DNA of 64,000 nt from Pedobacter zeaxanthinifaciens (GCF_003313335.1 NZ_QMHP01000010.1:101313-165312); one strand, 5' to 3'. Counted from the stretch's first letter, positions 55,005 through 64,000 are shown. Made by a program: numbers and translations. Notes: generated by a model not told the origin, from the letters alone.

Positions 55005-55008
55005 CCCT

Positions 55009-55650
55009 ATGGTTATAAAATCAGCAACGTTTGTAGTTAGTAACACCAAAGTATCCGCACTTCCGGAGGCAAACATGCCCGAATACGCATTTATCGGTCG
55101 TTCTAACGTAGGCAAATCATCACTAATTAATAAGCTTGTTAACCAAAATGGTTTAGCAAAAACCTCTCAAAAACCAGGTAAAACGCAATTGATCAATCAT
55201 TTTTTAATAAACGAAAAATGGTACATTGTAGATTTACCCGGCTATGGTTATGCAAAGGTTTCTAAAACCAGCAGAGAAAAATGGGAAAAGTTTATTAGGG
55301 CTTATTTAACCAAAAGGGAAAACTTGCAGTGTGTTTTTGTGCTAATTGACAGCAGACTAGAACCGCAAAAAATTGATTTGGAGTTCTGCTGCTGGCTTGG
55401 CGAATGCGGTATCCCATTTGCCTTAATTTACACAAAAGCTGATAAGCAAAGTGGTGTAAAAACTGACCAAAACGTGTCTAAGTTTCACAAGTCGTTAAAG
55501 AATTGGTTTGAAGAAATCCCTCCATTTTTCGTAACATCATCAGAAACTGGACTTGGTAGAGAAAAGATATTGGAGTTTATACGACAAGTTAATGAGGATT
55601 TTGTAATGCCAATTATCGAAAAACCTAACAATAACACGCAAACATCTTAA
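55009..55650 (+). CDS. engB: ribosome-biogenesis GTPase EngB (YihA/YsxC)
   Basis: 213 aa: G1 GRSNVGKSS at 30-38, G3 DLPG at 75-78 (DLPGYGYAKVS) and G4 TKAD. It acts in late 50S ribosome assembly and is usually essential. The prenyltransferase gene follows 21 bases on. Confidence 0.95.
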   Translation: MVIKSATFVVSNTKVSALPEANMPEYAFIGRSNVGKSSLINKLVNQNGLAKTSQKPGKTQLINHFLINEKWYIVDLPGYGYAKVSKTSREKWEKFIRAYLTKRENLQCVFVLIDSRLEPQKIDLEFCCWLGECGIPFALIYTKADKQSGVKTDQNVSKFHKSLKNWFEEIPPFFVTSSETGLGREKILEFIRQVNEDFVMPIIEKPNNNTQTS

Positions 55651-55671
55651 TATTCTACACGAAGGTTTAAC

Positions 55672-56529
55672 ATGAAAAAATTCTTCTCGTTAGTTTTATT
55701 CGCTCACTCCATATTTGCCATGCCATTTGCCTTCATTGGCTTTTTTCTTGGCGTTACCCACTCTACCCAACCGTTTAACTGGTACCTTTTACTGGCAGTA
55801 GTATTATGCATGGTATTTGCTAGAAATGCCGCAATGGCGTTTAATAGATATTTAGATAGGGATATTGATGCCAAAAACCCACGCACCGTAACTAGGGACA
55901 TACCTGCTGGAAGAGTATCAGCCAATGAGGCGCTTACCTTTGTGATTGTAAACTGCCTATTGTTTGTAACAACTACCTATTTCATTAACCAGTTGTGCTT
56001 TTACCTATCGCCAGTTGCCATTTTTGTGGTTCTTTTTTATAGCTACACGAAAAGATTTACGGCGCTTTGCCACTTAGTTTTGGGCTTGGGCTTAGGTTTA
56101 GCGCCAATAGGAGCTTACATTGCCGTAACTGGCCAGTTTGCCGTAATTCCAGTGCTATATTCTTTTGCAGTGCTATTTTGGGTTAGCGGATTTGACATCA
56201 TCTACGCGTTGCAAGATGAAGAATTCGACCGATCGGAGAAACTACATTCGATTCCCCAAGCTTTAGGTCGCAAAAATGCCCTGCAACTATCATCAGTGTT
56301 GCATGTATTTTCAGCTGCTTGTGTAATAGCGCCACTTTATTTCGGCTCATTTGGATGGCCGTATGGTGTAGGCGTGGTATTTTTTTGCAGCATGCTGATC
56401 TATCAACATCGTTTAGTTAAACCAAATGATATCAGCAAAGTAGATAGGGCTTTTGCAACAACCAATGGCTACGCATCAGTGGTATTTGCATTATGCTTTT
56501 TGTTAGACGTTTTCTTGCGAAGCAGATAA
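55672..56529 (+). CDS. UbiA-family prenyltransferase
   Basis: 285 aa with eight or nine transmembrane helices and both Asp-rich motifs: NRYLDRDIDAKNPRT near 60-74 and ALQDEEFDRSEKLHS near 180. It joins a prenyl chain to an aromatic ring. Similar Bacteroidota proteins are annotated as 4-hydroxybenzoate polyprenyltransferase but probably serve menaquinone or a related quinone (MqnP-like); menG is close by. Confidence 0.87.
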   Translation: MKKFFSLVLFAHSIFAMPFAFIGFFLGVTHSTQPFNWYLLLAVVLCMVFARNAAMAFNRYLDRDIDAKNPRTVTRDIPAGRVSANEALTFVIVNCLLFVTTTYFINQLCFYLSPVAIFVVLFYSYTKRFTALCHLVLGLGLGLAPIGAYIAVTGQFAVIPVLYSFAVLFWVSGFDIIYALQDEEFDRSEKLHSIPQALGRKNALQLSSVLHVFSAACVIAPLYFGSFGWPYGVGVVFFCSMLIYQHRLVKPNDISKVDRAFATTNGYASVVFALCFLLDVFLRSR

Positions 56530-56594
56530 TCAAATGAATTAATGCCGAACTAACAGTAATGTTGGTTGATTAAATTACAGTAGCCAAACTGTAC

Positions 56595-58559
56595 TTACAC
56601 AGGCAACCTGTGCATTTCAATATCATCCGGACTAACGAAAATCAACGGCACTTTCTCTACGTCAACATAGCTTGAATCCAAACCAAAACTAGTTACTTCA
56701 GATAAGCTCAACTTTTTAAGAATCATGTAATAATCCATGATGGTTTCTTCGTAGAAGCTCAAATTAGTGAACTTGCTTAAAGTTTTTTCAAGTAAAACGA
56801 ACCTGAAATCTCCAGCTATTTTATGTTTATTTAAAGAAGTATACTGACTAGTAATATCCACCTCGCCGTTTTTCACCAACTCCTCTACCACTTTCCTGTA
56901 AAGTAGGTTTACACGCTGTTCAATCCTAAATCCAAGTTTAAAATCAATACGGATTAGCTTTCCAGGAATTAAGAACTCCACTTTATAATCCATAGTGTAA
57001 GGTTCATCCATTACATCAACGTGCACCAACCAATACACATCAGCTCTTTTTGGCTCCTTTTGTATGATGGAATATATGATTTTAGATTCGATTTCTGTTT
57101 TAAAGTTAGCGCTGGTTAAGTAAACCAATTGAGACGAATATTTTGGAACCGATGTATCGTTACTTAGCTCTGTAATAATATCGTAGTAATCTTCAATCTC
57201 AACATATTTTACAAATCTATTTTTGATTTTTCTGGCCGCATACCAAGTCCACATTACGCTTAACAGCACCATGCTAATCATTAAAGTTACCCAACCACCG
57301 TGGATGAATTTAGCCATATTACCAACCAAGAAAGCTACTTCGATACCAGTGTATACAATTACAAAAAGCACAATCAAATACATTGGAAATTTCTTCCTCA
57401 ACATGTAAACAGCCACCAAAACGGTAGTCATCAAGAAAGTTAAGTTGATCGCCAATCCATAAGCACCCTCCATGTTATCAGATCGTTGGAAGGCAAGTAC
57501 GATGATGATACACCCTACGCAAAGTAGCCAATTGATTGATGGCACATACAACTGTCCTTTTTGCACACTAGGATAATTGATGCGCACTTTTGGCCATAGG
57601 TTTAACCTTACAGCTTCGGAAATTAGCGTAAACGAGCCAGAGATCATTGCCTGTGAAGCTATTACTGCCGCTGTGGTGGCTAAAATCACCAGGTACAGCA
57701 CTAAATTTTCAGGAACTAACTGGAAAAAAGGATTAGATAATTCATCGTGTGGATTATAACCTTGTGCGTTTTTCAACACCCAAACTCCTTGCCCTAAATA
57801 GTTAAGGATTAGCATTGATTTAACGAAAACCCAGCTAACGCGAATATTATTTTTACCACAATGTCCTAAATCACTGTAAAGCGCTTCGGCACCTGTTGTA
57901 CAAAGGAAAACTCCTCCTAAAATCAATAAAGCTTGCGGATTTGTAACCAGCAGATGAATGGCGTAGTATGGGCTTAAGGCTTTAAAAATTGATGGATCAT
58001 GCATTACCTGCAAGAAACCAATTACTCCCAAAGTGGCAAACCAAAAAAACATGATGGGACCAAATAATTTTCCCACCAAATTGGTTCCGAACTGTTGTAT
58101 GATAAATAAGCCAGCGATAATGGAAATTACAATGGGAATTACCGGTACCTCCGGAAATTTAAGCTTCAAGCCTTCGATAGCAGATGTAACCGTAATACTT
58201 GGCGTAATCATACCGTCCGCTAAAAGTGCCGCACCACCAATAATAGCCGGAATTACCAACCATTTGGCTTTTTTACGTACTAAGGAATAGAGCGAAAATA
58301 TACCACCCTCTCCTTTGTTATCGGCCCTTAAAGTGATGATAACGTACTTAACGGTAGTTTGCAGGGTTAACGTCCAAATGATACACGACAGTGCACCTAG
58401 TACGATAGGCTCGTTGACCGATTGACCTGAATCTACAACTGATTTAAATATTGCTTTAAGCGTATATAATGGTGATGTACCTATATCCCCAAAAACGATT
58501 CCCAATGTTACTAATAACCCACCGGCAGTAAGGGCATTAGCGTTCTTATGATTTGACAC
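56595..58559 (-). CDS. kup: potassium uptake protein Kup
   Basis: 654 aa from a GTG, with about 12 transmembrane helices in the first 430 residues (LGIVFGDIGTSPLYTLKAIF at the start, GGAALLADGMITPSITVTSA) and a soluble C-terminal part. Proton-coupled K+ uptake. An exact -7 box lies 18 bases upstream of the GTG. Confidence 0.94.
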   Translation of the reverse strand: MSNHKNANALTAGGLLVTLGIVFGDIGTSPLYTLKAIFKSVVDSGQSVNEPIVLGALSCIIWTLTLQTTVKYVIITLRADNKGEGGIFSLYSLVRKKAKWLVIPAIIGGAALLADGMITPSITVTSAIEGLKLKFPEVPVIPIVISIIAGLFIIQQFGTNLVGKLFGPIMFFWFATLGVIGFLQVMHDPSIFKALSPYYAIHLLVTNPQALLILGGVFLCTTGAEALYSDLGHCGKNNIRVSWVFVKSMLILNYLGQGVWVLKNAQGYNPHDELSNPFFQLVPENLVLYLVILATTAAVIASQAMISGSFTLISEAVRLNLWPKVRINYPSVQKGQLYVPSINWLLCVGCIIIVLAFQRSDNMEGAYGLAINLTFLMTTVLVAVYMLRKKFPMYLIVLFVIVYTGIEVAFLVGNMAKFIHGGWVTLMISMVLLSVMWTWYAARKIKNRFVKYVEIEDYYDIITELSNDTSVPKYSSQLVYLTSANFKTEIESKIIYSIIQKEPKRADVYWLVHVDVMDEPYTMDYKVEFLIPGKLIRIDFKLGFRIEQRVNLLYRKVVEELVKNGEVDITSQYTSLNKHKIAGDFRFVLLEKTLSKFTNLSFYEETIMDYYMILKKLSLSEVTSFGLDSSYVDVEKVPLIFVSPDDIEMHRLPV

Positions 58560-58576
58560 TCAGTATAATTTTGAAG

Positions 58577-58584
58577 CAAAATTA
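58577..58584 (-). promoter_or_regulatory. -7 box TAATTTTG before kup
   Basis: Exact TAnnTTTG on the minus strand, 17 bases before the GTG at 58559. Confidence 0.45.
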
Positions 58585-58640
58585 CATAAATATATAGCGG
58601 ATAAAAATCTATTTCAAAAAATAGCTGTACTTGCTTATAA

Positions 58641-60239
58641 TTAGTGTTCACGAGCAAACGTTTCACCGCGTTTTTTCATACTGGTTCCATTGATTGGATA
58701 AACGTTATTTGCTTTAGCCCAAGCTATCCATTTTGCTTCCAGTTCTTTTACTTTTTGAGGATTTTTACTCGCCAGGTTGTTCAATTCGGAACCGTCGTTT
58801 TTTAAATTGTAAAGCTCCCACGCTCCCTGATAAGGCAGTTCTTCCGTACTTTTAGACACTAATTTCCATTGATTGTCCAAAATTGCCATATTGCCTTCAT
58901 GTTCCCAATATAAAGTACGTTGAGGGATGGTTTTACCCATCAACAAGGGCAAAATATCTTGTCCGTTGACCTTGTTAATTGTATTTCCATTATAAATTGT
59001 TGGATACTTAACACCCGCTACCGATAAAAAAGTAGGCATCAAATCGATGACATGCGCTGGTTGATTATTATTGAGAATAACCCCTGTATTTTTAATTTGG
59101 TTGGGCCAACTTACAATAAACGACGTTTTAATACCACCCTCATAGCTTCTGGTTTTATATTCCTTGTAGGGCGTATTGCTTAAATTTGCCCAGTACCCTC
59201 TATAACTTTCGTAACTATTATCAGTACCAATAGTTTCCAAGGCTGGTGTACTTCGACTTAAATATTCGGCACAAGCGCCATTGTCGGACATGAAAACTAC
59301 AATGGTATTATCGTAAAGTCCTTTTTTCTTCAACATATCGGTAATGCGCCCGACGCCTTTGTCCATACAATCAACCTGTGCTGCATAAATAGCCATCCGT
59401 TTTACCCACATCACTCTATCCTTTACGGGGATGTTGTCCCATGACGGAATGGTATCCTTGGGACTCAATTTAATGTCATCGCCTACCAGTCCAAGTTTTT
59501 TCTGCCTTTCATAACGTTCTTCGCGGAGTTTATCCCATCCTTTTTCGTACACACTCATATACTTCTTAACATCGGCTTCCTTAGCATGTAGTGGCCAGTG
59601 AGGTGCAGTATAAGCCACATACAAGAAAAACGGCGATTTTTTAGTGTTTTGCTGACTAATAAAATGAACTGCCGAGTCGGCAATTGCATCAGTTAAATAA
59701 AACCCTTGCTCTATTTTTAGCGGCTTATTACCCGAGGTAAGCGTTTTGGGAGTGAAATAGCTTGCTGAACCCTGCAAAATTCCAAAATATCCATCAAAAC
59801 CACGCTGCAAAGGCCAGTTGCTTTTATCACCTTTTGGTTTAATATTGGCACAAACATGCCATTTTCCGCTAGCGTAACTTTTGTAACCGGCAGGCTTAAG
59901 AGCTTCAGCAATAGTAACGCAATTTTTATTAATCTCTCCTCTGTAGCCGTAGCTATTTTGATCAAACCCGGTCATAAACCCCAAGCCAGTATTATGTGCA
60001 TACTGCCCGGTCAGTAACGATGCTCTTGTAGGGCAACACCTTCCAGTATTGTAAAACTGTTTTAACCGCACGCCTGATTTGGCTATCGCATCGATGTTTG
60101 GAGTTTTGATTTCAGAGCCATAACAAGAAAGGTCAGAATAACCCATGTCATCTGCTAATACAACAACAATATTAGGCTTATTTTGAGCTTTGGCCGAACC
60201 AAAAGCTAACATCAGCAAAGCGAGAAAAACTTTTTTCAT
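58641..60239 (-). CDS. secreted type I sulfatase
   Basis: 532 aa from the ATG at 60239 (MKKVFLALLMLAFGSAKAQ signal peptide). Metal site VLADDMGYSD with Asp30/Asp31, and the formylglycine motif CCPTRASLLTG with Cys68 as the residue to be oxidised. The later motifs HWPLHAKE and FMSDNGACAEY complete the family. It hydrolyses sulfate esters, probably of polysaccharides. No SusC/D or maturase gene is adjacent. Confidence 0.93.
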   Translation of the reverse strand: MKKVFLALLMLAFGSAKAQNKPNIVVVLADDMGYSDLSCYGSEIKTPNIDAIAKSGVRLKQFYNTGRCCPTRASLLTGQYAHNTGLGFMTGFDQNSYGYRGEINKNCVTIAEALKPAGYKSYASGKWHVCANIKPKGDKSNWPLQRGFDGYFGILQGSASYFTPKTLTSGNKPLKIEQGFYLTDAIADSAVHFISQQNTKKSPFFLYVAYTAPHWPLHAKEADVKKYMSVYEKGWDKLREERYERQKKLGLVGDDIKLSPKDTIPSWDNIPVKDRVMWVKRMAIYAAQVDCMDKGVGRITDMLKKKGLYDNTIVVFMSDNGACAEYLSRSTPALETIGTDNSYESYRGYWANLSNTPYKEYKTRSYEGGIKTSFIVSWPNQIKNTGVILNNNQPAHVIDLMPTFLSVAGVKYPTIYNGNTINKVNGQDILPLLMGKTIPQRTLYWEHEGNMAILDNQWKLVSKSTEELPYQGAWELYNLKNDGSELNNLASKNPQKVKELEAKWIAWAKANNVYPINGTSMKKRGETFAREH

Positions 60240-60391
60240 ATTTCGTTTAAAGTAAATCGAAATCAATATACAACAAATCGAAATTTAAAAGAAAACAAAT
60301 GAAAAATTTTATATTGAAAGTTAGGCTGTTAAATATTGTTAAAAATTAAGTTAGGCCTTCTATTTGTTTAAATTGTTTGTTTATTTATTTA

Positions 60392-60399
60392 TATTTTTG
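60392..60399 (+). promoter_or_regulatory. -7 box TATTTTTG before the T9SS cargo gene
   Basis: Exact TAnnTTTG, 12 bases before the ATG at 60412; several TTTG motifs lie upstream, none at ideal spacing. Confidence 0.4.
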
Positions 60400-60411
60400 T
60401 GGAACATTTAA

Positions 60412-60921
60412 ATGAAGACAACTGCAAGAAAAATAGCGCTCAAAAGCCGTTTAGCATACTTAATTGTAATGCTTGTATTCGGTTGTCTTTCAGTTTTTGG
60501 CCAAAAAATAGATTCGAACAAAATTTGGTTAAAACCCAAAGCCAAAGTAGTAAGCAGAATTCCGGTGATAAAAGGTAGCGTACAGCCCTATCGCCCAAGC
60601 TATAATGTACTTTCATCAAATAGCGGTAACGGCGAAGCACCTCGTGAAAAAAGCGGAAAAACTTTAACAATTCTAAAAATTTATCCCAACCCGGTGGTGG
60701 AACAGTTGAACATCAACTTAAAACTGGAAAAAGAAACCAACCTCTCCATCAAAATTACCGACCTTTTAGGTAACGAAATTGCAACGCTTGCCAACGAAAA
60801 AATGCCACATGGTGAACACACCAAAACCTATAACATGCCTGCTAAATTAAACGCCGGGATCTATTTTCTACGCATTGTAGCCGGTGGCGAGCCGCTGATC
60901 AGAAGAATATCAGTACTTTAA
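60412..60921 (+). CDS. mini-cargo with T9SS type A sorting domain
   Basis: 169 aa: signal region (about 15-35), a 50-residue low-complexity linker (KPKAKVVSRIPVIKGSVQPY) and a C-terminal type A sorting domain from about 85 (KIYPNPVVEQLNI, then AGIYFLRIVAGGEPLIRRIS). Most cargo has a large domain before this; here almost nothing remains. It is exported by the machinery that includes PorT. Confidence 0.85.
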   Translation: MKTTARKIALKSRLAYLIVMLVFGCLSVFGQKIDSNKIWLKPKAKVVSRIPVIKGSVQPYRPSYNVLSSNSGNGEAPREKSGKTLTILKIYPNPVVEQLNINLKLEKETNLSIKITDLLGNEIATLANEKMPHGEHTKTYNMPAKLNAGIYFLRIVAGGEPLIRRISVL

Positions 60922-61009
60922 TCAATACTGTATTATCCTCAATCCATCAGCAACTAATTTTATAGAAACGCTTTAGATATAATGCAATTAAATTTACAGC
61001 AATAAAGTA

Positions 61010-61017
61010 TATTTTTG
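61010..61017 (+). promoter_or_regulatory. -7 box TATTTTTG before the FAH gene
   Basis: Exact TAnnTTTG ending four bases before the ATG at 61022, same spacing as engB, hscA, pyrD and ybbR. Confidence 0.5.
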
Positions 61018-61021
61018 TGTT

Positions 61022-61633
61022 ATGAAAATTATTGCAATAGGCAGAAACTACGCCGCACACGCCGCCGAATTAAACAATGCCATCCCAACCAAACCTATCA
61101 TCTTTTTAAAACCCGATACAGCAGTATTAAAGGACAATAAGCCTTTTTATTTGCCAGATTTCTCCAATGATATCCATTACGAATTGGAGGTAGTACTAAA
61201 AATTTGCAAAGAAGGAAAACATATTGCAGAGAAATTTGCTTCTAACTATTATGATGAGATTGGGCTAGGTGTAGATTTTACAGCTAGAGACATTCAAGCG
61301 GAACACAAAGAAAAAGGGCTTCCTTGGGAACTCGCTAAAGCGTTTGACAATTCAGCAGTGGTTAGCAATTTCATTCCTAAAAATGAATACGCCAACATGT
61401 ACGATTTGAAGTTTGAAATGCAAAAAAATGGTGAGACTAAACAATTGGGGCACACTGCAAATTTGTTGTTCTCGTTTGAAAAAATTATAGCCTTTGTTTC
61501 ACAGTACATCACCTTGAAAAAAGGAGACCTTATTTTTACTGGCACCCCAGAAGGTGTTGGCCAAGTAAATAAAGGCGATCAACTGGAAGCATGGCTTGAG
61601 GACAAGCAACTTCTTAACTTCGAAATAAAATAA
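61022..61633 (+). CDS. fumarylacetoacetate hydrolase-family protein
   Basis: 203 aa with YELEVVLKICKEGKHI and GLGVDFTARDIQAEHKEKG (metal-binding part), and LIFTGTPEGVGQV near the end. The family hydrolyses or decarboxylates acylpyruvates (oxaloacetate decarboxylase-like members occur). The M23 gene begins five bases later, so they form an operon. Confidence 0.9.
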   Translation: MKIIAIGRNYAAHAAELNNAIPTKPIIFLKPDTAVLKDNKPFYLPDFSNDIHYELEVVLKICKEGKHIAEKFASNYYDEIGLGVDFTARDIQAEHKEKGLPWELAKAFDNSAVVSNFIPKNEYANMYDLKFEMQKNGETKQLGHTANLLFSFEKIIAFVSQYITLKKGDLIFTGTPEGVGQVNKGDQLEAWLEDKQLLNFEIK

Positions 61634-61638
61634 ATTTG

Positions 61639-63360
61639 ATGCGTAACTATATTTTCTACTTTTTACTACTTTTTTCTAGCTCTATTTCTTTAAAAGCACA
61701 GCAAATTTTTAGCAACAACAATTATCCTTTAACAGATTTTAGGCCACCGTTGGATATTACCCCACCTGCCCTAGCGGGATCTTTTGGGGAGTTAAGGGCT
61801 AACCATTTCCATTCGGGTATCGACTTTCGTACCAATCAGCGGATAGGTTACCCTGTTTATGCACCTGCTGATGGATTCATTTCTAGGCTTCGCGTACAAA
61901 ACAGCGGATTTGGACTTGCGTTATACATTACCCATCCCAACGGCTATACCACTGTTTATGGGCATTTATCGAGGTTTAATCCTAAAATTGCACAGATTGT
62001 AAAAGGTATCCAGTATAAAAATCAATCGTATGAAATTGACGAATTTCCATCAGCAACTTTAATCCCGGTACGAAAAGGCGAAGTAATTGCCTATACTGGT
62101 AATACGGGCAGCTCTGGAGGACCACATTTGCACTTCGAAATCAGAGATAGCAAAACAGAAGCAACCATTAATCCTCAATTGCTGGGCATTAGCATCCCCG
62201 ACAATATCCCTCCGATCATCCATGCAATGTATGTGTATCGTACTAACGGAAAACCTTTTAACGAGTTTACCCCTAAACAATACTTTCAAATTGCTGGTGG
62301 CAATGGCAAATACAAAATCAACCAGGTAAACACCATCCATTTAAGTGGCGAGGTTGGGTTTGGAATTGTAGTGAATGATAGGCATAATGGAGCATCCGGA
62401 AACAACGGCGTGTATTCCATAGAGTTAATGGTTGATAGCAGCAAAGTTTACACTTCTGCGTTGGAAAAATTCAGTTTTGAAAACAGTAAAGCCATCAATT
62501 CACACACTGATTATCCTACTTACCTTCGCACCAAACAAAGCATACAAAAAAGCTTTGTTGATCCAGGAAACCCACTTCAAATTTATTTCAACTTAGTAAA
62601 TAATGGCCGCGTTGTATTTAACGATGGAAAAACTCACCAGGTAACATATATCATTAGCGATGCCCGAGGTAATAAAAGCACACTATCTTTCAATGTGCTA
62701 GCCGATCCTAAAGCAGTAATTAACACGCCAGAAACTCCCGTGGGAACAAGCTTTACCTACAACAGGCAAAATGAATTTAATAAGGACGATGTAAAAGTAG
62801 GTTTACCCAAAGGCACGTTATACAACGATTTAAACTTTACCTATAAAAAAACTGCCAAGCCTCAAAGCAATGCATTTTCTGAAGTTCACCAAATTCACAA
62901 TCCGCTAACGCCTTTGCACACCGGTTTTGAGCTGTGGATTAAACCAGATAGCGCATTGTTAAAATACCAGAACAAAGCGTTAATTGTAAACACCAATCGT
63001 TCATCGCAAGGTGGTTATTTTGAAAATGGATGGGTAAAAGCTAAGCCACGCAATTTCGGTAGTTTTTTTGTTGCTATTGATACCATTGCACCTAATATTA
63101 TCCCTGTAAACGTAGCCAACGGAAAAAACATGTCGGCAGTTAGCAGCATGAAATTTAGAATTAGTGATGGCTTATCGGGCATTAAAAGCTTTAACGGTTA
63201 TATTGACGGGAAATGGGTTTTAATGGAGTTCGACGCAAAGACTGCCAATCTTTGGCATACATTTGATGAAAGAACAACGAGCGGTAAACACCGATTTGAG
63301 CTTGTAGTAGCCGATATGAAAGACAATGTTAAGCGCTACGCCATTGAATTTTACAGATAA
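61639..63360 (+). CDS. M23-family metallopeptidase
   Basis: 573 aa from the ATG at 61639 (a TTG directly before it is rejected). Signal peptide, then a LytM/M23 domain at about 35-200: HSGIDF (His58, Asp62) and GGPHLHFEIR (His163, His165). The C-terminal 370 residues are beta-rich with no family recognised. With zinc ligands intact it may cut peptidoglycan cross-bridges at the cell surface. Confidence 0.9.
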   Translation: MRNYIFYFLLLFSSSISLKAQQIFSNNNYPLTDFRPPLDITPPALAGSFGELRANHFHSGIDFRTNQRIGYPVYAPADGFISRLRVQNSGFGLALYITHPNGYTTVYGHLSRFNPKIAQIVKGIQYKNQSYEIDEFPSATLIPVRKGEVIAYTGNTGSSGGPHLHFEIRDSKTEATINPQLLGISIPDNIPPIIHAMYVYRTNGKPFNEFTPKQYFQIAGGNGKYKINQVNTIHLSGEVGFGIVVNDRHNGASGNNGVYSIELMVDSSKVYTSALEKFSFENSKAINSHTDYPTYLRTKQSIQKSFVDPGNPLQIYFNLVNNGRVVFNDGKTHQVTYIISDARGNKSTLSFNVLADPKAVINTPETPVGTSFTYNRQNEFNKDDVKVGLPKGTLYNDLNFTYKKTAKPQSNAFSEVHQIHNPLTPLHTGFELWIKPDSALLKYQNKALIVNTNRSSQGGYFENGWVKAKPRNFGSFFVAIDTIAPNIIPVNVANGKNMSAVSSMKFRISDGLSGIKSFNGYIDGKWVLMEFDAKTANLWHTFDERTTSGKHRFELVVADMKDNVKRYAIEFYR

Positions 63361-63443
63361 GCTTGAAGCTGGAAGACAGAAGTTCAATGACATGAAATAT
63401 TATTCAAGCATTTTATAACTTTATCACTTAATCATTATCAAAC

Positions 63444-63908
63444 ATGAGTACATTACTAGAAGGCGATAAAGCGCCAATGTTTTCTGCCAAAGATCAGAAT
63501 GGCAACGCAGTTAGCTTAGATCAATTTAAAGGCAAAAAGGTGGTTTTATATTTTTATCCAAAAGATGACACGCCGGGCTGCACAGCCGAAGCTTGCGATT
63601 TTAGAGACAATTACCAAGGATTAAAAGCAAAGGGTATTGAGGTGCTTGGCGTAAGCGTTGATGATGAGAAATCGCATCAGAAATTTGTAACTAAACATAG
63701 CTTACCTTTTACCCTGTTAGCTGATACCGATAAAAAGATTGTGGAAGACTACGGCGTATGGGCTGAGAAAAATATGTACGGTAAAAAATATATGGGCACC
63801 AATAGGACTACTTTTGTAATTGATGAGGAAGGAAATATTGCCCACATTATTAAAAAAGTTGATACAAAAAACTCAACGGCACAGGTTTTAGAACTATTAC
63901 AGGCGTAA
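63444..63908 (+). CDS. bcp: thioredoxin-dependent peroxiredoxin Bcp
   Basis: 154 aa. Peroxidatic Cys46 in TPGCTAEACDFRD with the resolving Cys51 five residues on (atypical two-Cys BCP/PrxQ type). It reduces hydrogen and organic peroxides. The gap after it (63909-63949) holds only a possible terminator half (AAATCCCTCAGG) followed by the IS end. Confidence 0.95.
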   Translation: MSTLLEGDKAPMFSAKDQNGNAVSLDQFKGKKVVLYFYPKDDTPGCTAEACDFRDNYQGLKAKGIEVLGVSVDDEKSHQKFVTKHSLPFTLLADTDKKIVEDYGVWAEKNMYGKKYMGTNRTTFVIDEEGNIAHIIKKVDTKNSTAQVLELLQA

Positions 63909-63949
63909 GCGTTAGATCAACCCTAAAAAGAAATCCCTCAGGTTATTTA

Positions 63950-64000
63950 TGGACTGCCCCCAAAAAGTTAGACAAACTTAACAATTAATTATTTAGGATG
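63950..64000 (+). mobile_element. left end of an IS3-type insertion sequence (cut by window)
   Basis: From 63950 the sequence reads TGGACTGCCCCCAAAAAGTT, the form of an IS3-family terminal inverted repeat, then an AT-rich leader and AGG-ATG at 63995-64000 that could be the orfA start. The rest is beyond the window. It appears to interrupt the terminator region of bcp. Confidence 0.7.

Noticed and set aside
57223..58290. Several plus-strand frames inside kup
   Set aside because: All lie antisense to a complete kup gene and show no protein-like motifs.

Overview
The window looks like a chromosomal segment of a Bacteroidota bacterium, most likely Sphingobacteriaceae and Pedobacter-like. The basis is AT-rich sequence, TAnnTTTG (-7) promoter boxes with few Shine-Dalgarno sites, PorT and a type IX secretion C-terminal sorting domain, the lipoprotein-type Omp85 TamL, the lineage families DUF4290, DUF6089 and DUF5522, a long NusB and a long PurF paralogue. 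This assignment comes from gene content; no database search was run.

Layout. 1-6.7 kb: ABC exporter half (minus), leucine-dehydrogenase-like protein, NusB, DUF1573 lipoprotein, YajC, a strong terminator, then YbbR and CoaE. 6.7-15 kb: MBL-fold nuclease, a 51-aa Cys-rich protein, TspO, a patatin with a beta-barrel, a small membrane protein, a 56-aa basic protein, tRNA-Cys, a SpoU-type rRNA methyltransferase and TamL; the last two are divergent with overlapping start codons. 15-18.3 kb: PyrD, then a gene-poor accessory patch with inverted repeats, an orphan membrane protein, a YfiT-like DinB protein and a VOC protein. 18.4-30.6 kb: HscA-like Hsp70, DUF2059, a putative gluzincin, two bacterial PH-domain membrane proteins, an alpha/beta hydrolase, DUF493, PcrA/UvrD helicase, a 579-bp non-coding stretch with a rod-like RNA candidate and a REP palindrome, DUF4290 and MurA. 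30.7-36.5 kb: accessory genes, comprising a YqaE-like peptide, a lipoprotein, a Crp/Fnr regulator, two tandem YHS proteins, DoxX, and a translationally coupled DinB / TANGO2 / ATP-grasp trio. 36.7-43 kb: large zinc metalloprotease, HolA, a lone HsdR-N-like protein and a divergent PurF. 43-51 kb: a minus-strand envelope and cofactor cluster (CBS protein, NadK, DUF6089, UppS, BamA, two Skp/OmpH, MurI). 51-58.6 kb: hydrolase, YqeY, SDR, PorT-MenG, EngB, a UbiA-type prenyltransferase and Kup. 58.6-64 kb: sulfatase, mini T9SS cargo, FAH-family protein, M23 peptidase, Bcp peroxiredoxin, and the left end of an insertion sequence cut by the window edge.

Most of the window is housekeeping. The observations most worth checking are: a leucine-dehydrogenase homologue lacking the catalytic Lys80 equivalent; MurA with Cys-to-Asp at the fosfomycin site; a rod-shaped RNA candidate of 6S-like architecture; several promoters placing the -7 box exactly four bases before ATG (predicted leaderless mRNAs); the coupled DinB/TANGO2/ATP-grasp operon; and a cassette-like patch between PyrD and HscA. 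No CRISPR array, prophage or complete mobile element was seen.
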